Source: Acidobacteriota bacterium (GTDB lineage Bacteria > Acidobacteriota > Terriglobia > Acidiferrales > UBA7541). Taken from it: a DNA stretch of 5,936 nt. The translations under genes were made by a program, and so were the position numbers. Under the pieces are notes generated by a model. It was not told where the DNA came from. It ran no database searches and was given only the letters and a program-made list of their open reading frames with translations. Positions within the stretch are counted from its first letter, which is position 1; each line of letters starts with the position of its first letter. The DNA lies in NCBI GenBank assembly GCA_003131985.1, contig PKWH01000359.1, positions 37,721 through 43,656 on the forward strand, read 5' to 3'. Shown one piece after another: positions 1-5,556 of this stretch.

Positions 1-160
1 GCCCGCCCGCGATATGAGGGAGAGCAACGTTGGCGATCGCCGTGTCCAGAAGTTCCATAAACGTCGCGAGAGTAACGGTGATGGCGATAAACCACGGATT
101 GATGCCCACTTTTGGGAAGGAAAGATTCAGGGAGGCGGTTGGTGTAAGCGTCTCGCTCAT
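1..160 (-). CDS. DHA2-family (EmrB/QacA-like) MFS multidrug exporter, N-terminal fragment
   Basis: This is the first 53 codons of an inner-membrane drug/proton antiporter; the rest lies beyond the left edge. The minus-strand ATG at 160-158 opens a frame with no stop to base 1. After a short polar N-terminus of about 20 residues comes NPWFIAITVTLATFMELLD and then TAIANVALPHIAGG. This is the start of transmembrane helix 1 with the LDxxIxNVALP motif (Asp39) typical of 14-helix DHA2 exporters such as EmrB and QacA. The Shine-Dalgarno is weak (AGAGC, 169-165). The gene diverges from a TetR-family regulator, the usual arrangement for an efflux pump and its repressor, and a palindrome lies 27 bp upstream of its start. 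The family call is firm from the motif. Substrate, and whether an EmrA-like partner exists, cannot be seen here. Confidence 0.88.
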   Translation of the reverse strand, partial: MSETLTPTASLNLSFPKVGINPWFIAITVTLATFMELLDTAIANVALPHIAGG

Positions 161-187
161 GAATGCTCTGGCCGTTTAGATGCAAAA

Positions 188-203
188 GAGACCGTTCGGT
201 CTC
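188..203. promoter_or_regulatory. Palindromic operator, probable TetR-family binding site
   Basis: The site is GAGACCG-TT-CGGTCTC: 7-bp arms with perfect symmetry around a 2-bp centre, lying between the divergent exporter and TetR genes. The AGACC/GGTCT half-sites resemble the TAGACC/GGTCTA boxes known for NemR and LmrA/YxaF-type TetR repressors. The palindrome occupies the -35 region of the proposed tetR promoter and touches the -10 and start region of the proposed exporter promoter, so one bound dimer pair could silence both. A further AGACC half-site occurs at 231-235. The palindrome is seen directly; binding by the adjacent regulator is inferred. Confidence 0.72.
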
Positions 204-231
204 AGATATGGTATGATGGTTTTTGGTGAAA
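203..231 (-). promoter_or_regulatory. Candidate promoter for the MFS exporter
   Basis: On the minus strand a TTTCAC -35 (231-226) is separated by 17 bp from a TATCTG -10 (208-203). This would start transcription near 196, inside the palindrome and about 35 bases ahead of the exporter start. The match to consensus is only partial; position and overlap with the operator are the main support. Confidence 0.4.
209..217 (+). promoter_or_regulatory. Candidate extended -10 promoter for tetR
   Basis: TGGTATGAT is an extended -10 element (TGn plus TATGAT at 212-217). The region where a -35 box would lie is taken up by the palindrome at 188-203 and has no good TTGACA match, which fits a promoter relying on the extended -10. 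Transcription would start near 224, leaving a leader of roughly 45 bases before the GTG at 269. Confidence 0.42.
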
Positions 232-268
232 GACCAGCCGATCACACGGATGGCCGAGGGAGACAGAC

Positions 269-898
269 GTGACCAAAGGAGAGCAAACCAGAGGCGACAT
301 CGTCCGGAAATCAGCGCCGCTCTTCAATCGAAAGGGCTACGAGGGCACTTCACTTTCGGACCTGATGAAAGCGACGGGCCTCCAGAAAGGCGGAATCTAC
401 CGCCATTTCTCGAGCAAAGAAGAACTAGCCACCGAAGCCTTCGACTATTCCTGGGGAAAAGCCGTCAGTGGAAGGCTGGACGGCGTCGCGGAAGTCGTGG
501 ATTGCGTGAACCGTTTGCAGAAGATGATCGACAATTTCGTCGAGTTGCGAGCGGGACTGGTGTCCGGTGGCTGTCCGCTCATGAATACGGCTATCGAAGC
601 AGACGACGGAAACGCGGCACTACGAGCGCGAGCTAGAAAGGCATTGCAGAGTTGGACCGTGCGCCTGTCCAAGATCACTTCAGAGGGAATCGAAAAACAG
701 GAGATCGATCACCGCACCGACCCGCTAACATTATCCCAATTAATCATCGGCTCGCTGGAAGGCGCGTTACTTATCAGCCGTCTGCAAAAAAGTGACGAAC
801 CGCTCCGCGCCATCAAGCAGCACCTCTCTGAATACCTCGAAAACAATGTTCGCACGCTCCCCGCTATTGCCGGTAAGCAGCCCACATATCATCGATGA
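269..898 (+). CDS. TetR/AcrR-family transcriptional repressor
   Basis: This is a 209-residue one-component regulator, normal length for the family. The N-terminal domain (about 8-55) carries the TetR helix-turn-helix: TSLSDLMKATGLQKGGIYRHF (27-47 region), followed by SSKEELA. The ligand-binding half contains GGCPLMNTAIEADD (100-113), LRARARKALQSW and SLEGALLISR, a pattern I associate with the NemR/LmrA/YxaF-like branch. Cys102 sits where NemR-type proteins have a reactive cysteine; the only other cysteine is Cys79. The GTG start is chosen because GAGGGAG (256-262) sits about 7 bases upstream and the nearby ATG at 249 is in another frame. It lies divergent to a DHA2 exporter with a palindromic operator between them, so its likely job is ligand-relieved repression of the pump and itself. 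The ligand is unknown. Its last 35 bases overlap the convergent lipoprotein gene. Confidence 0.93.
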   Translation: MTKGEQTRGDIVRKSAPLFNRKGYEGTSLSDLMKATGLQKGGIYRHFSSKEELATEAFDYSWGKAVSGRLDGVAEVVDCVNRLQKMIDNFVELRAGLVSGGCPLMNTAIEADDGNAALRARARKALQSWTVRLSKITSEGIEKQEIDHRTDPLTLSQLIIGSLEGALLISRLQKSDEPLRAIKQHLSEYLENNVRTLPAIAGKQPTYHR

Positions 899-2684
899 AA
901 GTATATTGAGGAAACTCGCCCTGCAGCCAAAATCGCGTCTGGCCTTGGCGTTCCCAATTTGCGCTGTAGTCAAATCCGGTTTGCGCCTTGATTTGCGCAA
1001 TCGCCTGCGTATCATCTTCCGTCATCCAGCGATCGACGTAATCGAAAAACGGTGGATAGTTCCACACATTCTCCGCCTGCATGAGATGAATGGTGAGCGC
1101 CTCTCCGACCCATGACACAGAAGTGCAGCATCGCCGGTAAGCCTCTCCGAGTTGCTCATCCCCGTTTATCAGCGGCCAGCTCGAAGGTTGAAGTTGCTCG
1201 TATGGTCCATACAGACCTGGGCTAACGGGCGTGCCGTCGGTGGTCACTCCGTAATGCCCTCCGTAAATCACTGTTGCTCCCTGCCACGCTTGCTGGAACG
1301 ATCCCGCGGGAGGAATTTTGTTAACGTAAAGGGTCTGCATGTCCTCGCCGAACTGGTTCGGAAACGTTGCGGAAACATCCTTCATGCCGTCGTTGTTCAA
1401 CAGAATTCCGGCGAAAATGATCGGTAGCTTCCGGCCGCTGCGGTGTCCTCCGAAGGCAGGCCATCCGTACCCCGTCTGCACGCAGCCGTACAAGTCGATG
1501 CCGTACTGCACGAAATAATTCGTAAGATTCACTTTTTGGTCCGCCGGAAAGTTCAGCATCAAGAGAAGCGAGGCATACGAATCAGCAAAAGCGACATGCT
1601 GTCCGTAACTCGGCATGTACTCTCCGGGCGCATCGAACAGGAACGGGTCCGTATCGATCCACGGCCTGCGGTACCACGTTTCGAATTGCGAAAGCGGGGG
1701 AGTGCCGGACGGATTTGGAGGCGCCAGCGAAGGCAGCAAATTTCTCTGTAGCGAATTCGCGTGATAGATCGTTTGGCTGCGGTCGCAGTAAGATGGCCGG
1801 AATGCATCGGCGCTTGGCGTCGCGGAAAGCACAGTAAGCACCGACACGGTAGCCACGGGGCTTACGCTCATGTCCGTCGAGCGCATCACTTCCGGCAGCG
1901 AATGAATCTGAGCCACGCTGATCGAGGATACCAGCGAGTCTCCCGCCTTCAGGCTGATCGGAGGATAGACTCGTACGGTAGGGTCAAACCAGAACGATTC
2001 GTCCGTGCCGTCATTCAGTCTGGAATCGAAGCCGCTCTTGCTGTTCGATGTCGGCAGGTTCTTTACCGAGCCATTCTCGTATGGGGTCGCGGTTGTGGGA
2101 GCAGGATTGATCGCGGTAATCGTCACCGGCCCGACGACGTAGTAGTCGCCATTCACAAACTGGCCCACCGGGACCGCTTGGCTAAACGTCCAGGTGATGC
2201 CGTCTTTGCTGATCGAGGAAGCCGTTCCCGCTGGGGGAGGTGGCGGGGGAGGAGGAGGCGCTGCCGTGACTGTTACCGCCATTTGTGCGGACTTGGAAGT
2301 ATCAGCCGCGCTTGTCACAATCACCGAAAAGGTTCCAGCATTGTTTCCCGCAGTGTAGTCGCCTGTGGACGAGATCGTTCCGCCCGTCGCAGCCCAGGTG
2401 ACCATAGTATTTGTGGTTCCTGTGACCGTCGCAGAGAACTGCTGCTGCGCACCGGCGGCTACGGAGTAAGGGCCTGGTGGTATCGAAATCGTCACAACCT
2501 GAGGTGGTGCAATCGGCCCGGTTGAACCCGTCCTCCCGGCGCACGCACCAAGGCTAGCGATCGCGAATAAAAGTAGGCAGACTCCGGCCCATGGCACGCG
2601 CTGGGGTCGATTTCCGCGGCTGTGAGGTGCGCGGACACAATCACTCAGGGGATCCAAAAAGAAGCGGTACTCCGGAAAGCGCAT
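864..2684 (-). CDS. Secreted lipoprotein: Ig-like domain, polyproline linker, large C-terminal domain of unknown function
   Basis: This 606-residue protein is probably membrane-anchored and exposed outside the inner membrane. After a 30-residue basic N-region comes a hydrophobic core (31-44) and a lipobox LGAC with the acylated cysteine at 48. Residues about 62-139 form a bacterial Ig-like (BIG2-type) domain: VAAGAQQQFSATVTGT, VTWAATGGTISSTGDYTA and a closing ADTSKSA strand. Residues 143-151 are nine prolines. Residues about 155-606 are rich in Trp and Tyr, with distinctive blocks DGITWTF, GQFVNGDYYVVGPVTIT, VQYGIDLYG (392-400), FGGHRSGRK (411-419), VSWVGEAL and FFDYVDRWM. I recall similar blocks in planctomycete and acidobacterial hypothetical proteins, possibly an alpha/alpha-toroid polysaccharide-active fold, but no function is established. 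The ATG is supported by GAGG six bases upstream. The TAG stop lies inside the convergent tetR gene. No co-directional partner is seen. Confidence 0.88.
   Translation of the reverse strand: MRFPEYRFFLDPLSDCVRAPHSRGNRPQRVPWAGVCLLLFAIASLGACAGRTGSTGPIAPPQVVTISIPPGPYSVAAGAQQQFSATVTGTTNTMVTWAATGGTISSTGDYTAGNNAGTFSVIVTSAADTSKSAQMAVTVTAAPPPPPPPPPAGTASSISKDGITWTFSQAVPVGQFVNGDYYVVGPVTITAINPAPTTATPYENGSVKNLPTSNSKSGFDSRLNDGTDESFWFDPTVRVYPPISLKAGDSLVSSISVAQIHSLPEVMRSTDMSVSPVATVSVLTVLSATPSADAFRPSYCDRSQTIYHANSLQRNLLPSLAPPNPSGTPPLSQFETWYRRPWIDTDPFLFDAPGEYMPSYGQHVAFADSYASLLLMLNFPADQKVNLTNYFVQYGIDLYGCVQTGYGWPAFGGHRSGRKLPIIFAGILLNNDGMKDVSATFPNQFGEDMQTLYVNKIPPAGSFQQAWQGATVIYGGHYGVTTDGTPVSPGLYGPYEQLQPSSWPLINGDEQLGEAYRRCCTSVSWVGEALTIHLMQAENVWNYPPFFDYVDRWMTEDDTQAIAQIKAQTGFDYSANWERQGQTRFWLQGEFPQYTFIDDMWAAYRQ
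2232..2258 (-). repeat. Polyproline tract inside the lipoprotein (nine Pro codons)
   Basis: Nine consecutive CCN codons (residues 143-151) join the Ig-like domain to the C-terminal domain. Codons are mixed (CCT, CCC, CCG, CCA) and no single-base run exceeds about five. It therefore looks like a rigid extended linker rather than a phase-variable tract. Such linkers are common in secreted acidobacterial proteins. Confidence 0.85.
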
Positions 2685-2690
2685 GAGTTA

Positions 2691-2694
2691 CCTC
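2691..2694 (-). promoter_or_regulatory. Shine-Dalgarno site of the lipoprotein gene
   Basis: GAGG (extended GAGGT) on the minus strand ends six bases before the ATG at 2684-2682. It supports this start over internal ones, even though it leaves an unusually long 30-residue N-region ahead of the signal-peptide core. Confidence 0.6.
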
Positions 2695-2872
2695 GGTGCT
2701 GTCAGGTTAGCGTTACCGTCAGGCAGGGGTCTACTGGCCCAAGGTAGGTATTTCGTACAGTGCAGATTTTCCCTCGTGAATCGAAACGACAGTGCAACTG
2801 GCGCGCCTTTTATGGAGAACGTAAATTGGCGCGTGTTTCAATGAATGACCCACTATCAATGCGACTGCTCGC

Positions 2873-2901
2873 TTTGCCATAGGCGATGGGTGTACTACGA
2901 T
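2873..2901 (+). promoter_or_regulatory. Candidate promoter of the amidohydrolase-Rieske operon
   Basis: TTTGCC (2873-2878), 17 bp, then TACGAT (2896-2901) gives correct sigma-70 spacing with partial consensus. Transcription would begin around 2907-2909, only a few bases before the ATG at 2912. If real, the mRNA is leaderless for that start, or translation begins at the in-frame ATG at 2957. Confidence 0.35.
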
Positions 2902-2911
2902 ACGACCTGCC

Positions 2912-4393
2912 ATGAGCGAGAACAATATATCGAGATCCAAGAATCGCGCTGACGCGATGTTGCGGGGATCGCTTCGAGCTGCATTCCCGCTATCAGTCTG
3001 TCTGTTATTCGCGTTATGCGCGGCGGCGCAGACTGAGAAAGTTCCCCCACAAATCGTGATTACCCATGTGACGGTGATCAATCCCGGCACATCTTCGGTG
3101 CGGCCGGATACCACTGTTGTCATAACCGGTGATCGCATCACCGCGGTTTCCGGCGCAGCCGGGTTCGAGGTGCCGAAGAATGCACGAGTGATCGACGGCA
3201 GAGGACAATATCTAATCCCCGGCCTGTGGGACATGCACGTGCATTCCGCATTCGGCGATTGGTTCCCCGGAGGACGCGACATTATCTTGCCGCTCTTCAT
3301 CGCCAATGGCGTGACCGGCGTGCGCGACATGGGCGGAGACATCTCCGTGCTTTTCGCGTGGCGCAAGCAGATCGCAGACAGACAGATTGTCGGCCCGCGA
3401 ATGATCGTCTCCGGCCCCATGCTGGATGGATACCTGCCGGACGGCAAAAGCCTTCGATTTCCGAGTTCCATCGCCATTACCACGCCGGAAAGCGCAGTTA
3501 CCGCAGTGGACTCGCTAAAGATGCAGGGCGTGGACTTTATTAAGGTGCAGTCAGAAATTTCGCACGATGCTTACCTTGCTGCGGCGGCCGAAGCGCACAA
3601 GCAGAACTTGCCAATTGTGGGGCATGTACCAACCAAAGTCCGTTTGGCGGAAACCGTCGCAGCAGGACAAAAGAGCATCGAGCATTTGATGGGCATCTTC
3701 GAAGGCTGCTCCACGGAAGAGGACAAATTCATTAGCGGCCAAGGTGATTTGAAGCTGATGCTCTCCTCTTACGACCAGCAGAAATGCGATGCGCTAATCG
3801 CGCTACTGGCAAAAACTCAAACATGGCAAGTTCCAACCCTAGCCTGGCAACGCGGAGGCACATTCCTTGACCAGCGCGATCTGAAGCATCAGCCGCTTGA
3901 TAAGTATGTTCCGGCATACTGGCGCGACGTGACTTGGCGTCGATTCACGGATGAAATGATGCCCGATCTTTTGAAAGATCCTCTCGCGTTACGCCAGGAA
4001 TACTTCGCGCGCAATCTGCGGATGGTGGGGGCGATGCACCGCGCTGGAGTGCCGTTTATGGCGGGGACCGATACAGCGCCAGGGGTCTACATCATCCCCG
4101 GATTCAGCCTCCACGATGAAATCGCCAACTTCGTAGAAGCGGGTTTTACGCCGATGGAGGCGTTACAGACCGCCACCAGCAATCCAGCGAAGTTTTTTGG
4201 AGTCGAAGGCAGCTTCGGTTCCATCGAGCCCGGCAAAGCTGCTGACCTGGTTCTCTTGAGCGCGAACCCGCTCGACGATAGTCGCAATACGCAGAAGATC
4301 AGTTGTGTGATCGCCAATGGCCGGCTTTTTGATCGCACCGCTCTAGATAAGATCCTTGCTGGGGTAGAGGCGTCCGCAAAGCAGCAGAAGTAG
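2912..4393 (+). CDS. Exported metal-dependent amidohydrolase (imidazolonepropionase-like)
   Basis: This 493-residue amidohydrolase-superfamily TIM-barrel enzyme probably hydrolyses an amide, cyclic amide or dipeptide-type bond outside the cytoplasm. Metal and catalytic residues follow the binuclear pattern: GLWDMHVHS (His109, His111), FIKVQ (Lys211, probable carboxylated bridging lysine), GHVP (His238), IEHL (His258) and AGTD (Asp387). The small beta-domain is split between the N-terminus (about 48-103) and the C-terminal GSIEPGKAADLVLLSANPL block (436-454), as in imidazolonepropionase-like and Xaa-Arg/Pro dipeptidase-like members. A signal peptide lies at about 16-40, with likely cleavage after AAA before Gln40. 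The ATG at 2957 (Met16) would give a more usual signal peptide; neither start has a visible Shine-Dalgarno. The stop overlaps the Rieske gene's GTG by one base (TAGTG), indicating co-expression. Family certain, substrate unknown. Confidence 0.93.
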   Translation: MSENNISRSKNRADAMLRGSLRAAFPLSVCLLFALCAAAQTEKVPPQIVITHVTVINPGTSSVRPDTTVVITGDRITAVSGAAGFEVPKNARVIDGRGQYLIPGLWDMHVHSAFGDWFPGGRDIILPLFIANGVTGVRDMGGDISVLFAWRKQIADRQIVGPRMIVSGPMLDGYLPDGKSLRFPSSIAITTPESAVTAVDSLKMQGVDFIKVQSEISHDAYLAAAAEAHKQNLPIVGHVPTKVRLAETVAAGQKSIEHLMGIFEGCSTEEDKFISGQGDLKLMLSSYDQQKCDALIALLAKTQTWQVPTLAWQRGGTFLDQRDLKHQPLDKYVPAYWRDVTWRRFTDEMMPDLLKDPLALRQEYFARNLRMVGAMHRAGVPFMAGTDTAPGVYIIPGFSLHDEIANFVEAGFTPMEALQTATSNPAKFFGVEGSFGSIEPGKAADLVLLSANPLDDSRNTQKISCVIANGRLFDRTALDKILAGVEASAKQQK

Positions 4394-5490
4394 TGAGCAA
4401 CGTCAGTCCAATGGCAACAAACGATCACACTGCCGAGATGATGTGGCGATTCTGGTATCCGGCGCTGCGGAGCAAACAGGTGCGCGGCCGAAAACTTGTG
4501 CGCGCGATGCTGCTCGATGTGCCGCTCGTGCTGGGGCGCGACGCCGCCGGAAAAGCGTTTGCGTTGCGTGATGTTTGTCCGCACCGCGCTTTCCCTCTTT
4601 CGTTTGGCCAGTTCGACGGCGCGACTGTGGAATGCGCCTACCATGGCTGGCGATTTGAAGCCCACACGGGCCAGTGCCAGGTGATCCCCTCGCTCACGGC
4701 GGATTCAAAACTAAAATGCGAGCGGATTTACGCGGGCAGCTTTCCTTGCGAAGAACACGACGGTTACATCTGGTGTTTTATGAGCGACCCGGAAGGCCGA
4801 GCGCCCGGCGTTGCGCCGCCAGCCGCGCCCGAACTGCCCACATTCAGCCCGCGTTATCAGATGGCGCATCTGTGGGCCGATCTTCCGTGCGGCGTGGACC
4901 AAGCCATCATCGGATTAATGGACCCGGCGCATGGGCCGTTCGTGCACCAAGCCTGGTGGTGGCGCAGCCGCCGCAGCATTCGCGAAAAAGAGAAACAATT
5001 CGAACCAATCCTGAACGGATTCCGCATGAGTCCGCACCCGCCTTCGGCGAACAGTGCTCCGTACAAAATCCTGAAGCTCATCACTGGCGAGCCGGCGACC
5101 ACCATGATCGATTTCGTTCTGCCAAACCAGCGCTTCGAGCAAATTCGCGCGGGCCGCTATTGGCTATCCAGCCGAACAATGGTGACGCCGATCCGCAGCG
5201 ATCTTTGCCGGCTGGACTTTTGCGCGGCATGGAACATCCTTACCTGGTTCCCGGTGGTCTCATTCATCATTCATGTTTTCGGTCCGCGATTTATCCGGCA
5301 GGATACCGAAGTGATCGAAAAGCAGGCCCTGGGATTGAAATATGACGACCGGATGATGCTGGTGGATGACGCAGACCGCCAGGCGCGTTGGTATTTTGAA
5401 TTGAAGGCTGCGTATTTGGAATCGAAGCGGACCGGGGCGCCGATGCAAAATCCGCTTTCAGGACCTGTTACGTTGCGCTGGCGCTCGTAG
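4393..5490 (+). CDS. Rieske [2Fe-2S] non-haem iron oxygenase, PaO-like
   Basis: This 365-residue oxygenase component would use O2 and electrons from a separate reductase to hydroxylate, demethylate or cleave a hydrophobic substrate in the cytoplasm. The Rieske domain (about 18-130) has all four cluster ligands: Cys62-Pro-His64 and Cys81-x2-His84 in CPHRAFPLS and CAYHGWRF. The catalytic domain has GLMDPAHGPFVH, giving the bridging Asp177 and iron ligands His180 and His185; Asp304 in FIRQDTEVIEKQ is the likely third ligand. The MDPAHxPFxH form resembles pheophorbide a oxygenase/Tic55-type and related bacterial oxygenases. A hydrophobic stretch at 280-298 just before Asp304 may contact a membrane or a lipophilic substrate. 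The GTG start shares its first base with the upstream TAG, implying translational coupling; ATG at 4411 (Met7) is an alternative. No ferredoxin, reductase or beta subunit is nearby. Substrate unknown. Confidence 0.93.
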   Translation: MSNVSPMATNDHTAEMMWRFWYPALRSKQVRGRKLVRAMLLDVPLVLGRDAAGKAFALRDVCPHRAFPLSFGQFDGATVECAYHGWRFEAHTGQCQVIPSLTADSKLKCERIYAGSFPCEEHDGYIWCFMSDPEGRAPGVAPPAAPELPTFSPRYQMAHLWADLPCGVDQAIIGLMDPAHGPFVHQAWWWRSRRSIREKEKQFEPILNGFRMSPHPPSANSAPYKILKLITGEPATTMIDFVLPNQRFEQIRAGRYWLSSRTMVTPIRSDLCRLDFCAAWNILTWFPVVSFIIHVFGPRFIRQDTEVIEKQALGLKYDDRMMLVDDADRQARWYFELKAAYLESKRTGAPMQNPLSGPVTLRWRS

Positions 5491-5530
5491 TTCGACCACG
5501 GGTTGAAGCAACTCACTAAAAGCAAACAGT

Positions 5531-5543
5531 GGGCAAAATGCCC
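5531..5543. terminator. Weak hairpin between the convergent operon and right-edge gene
   Basis: GGGCA-AAA-TGCCC forms a 5-bp stem with a 3-base loop in the 66-bp gap between two converging genes. No T-run follows it on the plus strand. On the minus strand a T-containing stretch (TGTTTGCTTTTAG) follows only loosely. It could be a poor bidirectional terminator, or chance. Confidence 0.22.
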
Positions 5544-5556
5544 CGCTACGAAACGC

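Larger units (their letters stand above)
2685..2911. other. Divergent intergenic region between the lipoprotein and the amidohydrolase operon
   Basis: This 227-bp region has no convincing gene. It holds the lipoprotein Shine-Dalgarno at the left end and a candidate rightward promoter at the right end (2873-2901). Two copies of TGGCGCG (2799-2805 and 2827-2833) lie 28 bp apart on the same strand, the first inside the palindrome GGCGCGCC, and GTCAGG occurs twice near 2701-2722. These are too short to call as regulator sites. I found no convincing leftward -35/-10 pair for the lipoprotein and no terminator hairpin. Confidence 0.6.

Noticed and set aside
14..229. 71-codon rightward open frame at the left edge
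   Set aside because: It is antisense to the exporter N-terminus, whose helix 1 and LDxxIxNVALP motif are convincing; it also runs through the operator and promoter region.
2232..2258. Polyproline-coding tract as a phase-variable repeat
   Set aside because: Codons are mixed and single-base runs are about five at most, so slippage is unlikely to be frequent.
1761..2525. 254-codon rightward open frame inside the lipoprotein gene
   Set aside because: The product is extremely rich in Arg, Gly and Ser, as expected from antisense reading of the Ig-like domain and proline linker; the lipoprotein on the other strand has a lipobox, a Shine-Dalgarno and recognisable domains.
2799..2833. Two TGGCGCG copies 28 bp apart in the divergent intergenic region, possible regulator boxes
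   Set aside because: Seven-base repeats of G and C are expected by chance in DNA of this composition, and they lie far from the proposed promoter; not enough for a feature of their own.
2731..3483. 250-codon leftward open frame across the intergenic region and the start of the amidohydrolase
   Set aside because: It lies antisense to the amidohydrolase signal peptide and His-x-His motif, has no recognisable domain, and its composition is that of a reverse-strand shadow of a GC-rich gene.
4087..4665. 192-codon leftward open frame over the amidohydrolase-Rieske junction
   Set aside because: It is antisense to two strongly supported enzymes, including the Rieske cluster motif, and has no family resemblance.
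4674..5345. 223-codon rightward frame inside the Rieske gene
   Set aside because: It is an Arg/Pro/Ser-rich out-of-frame shadow; the Rieske frame has all cluster and iron ligands across the same bases.
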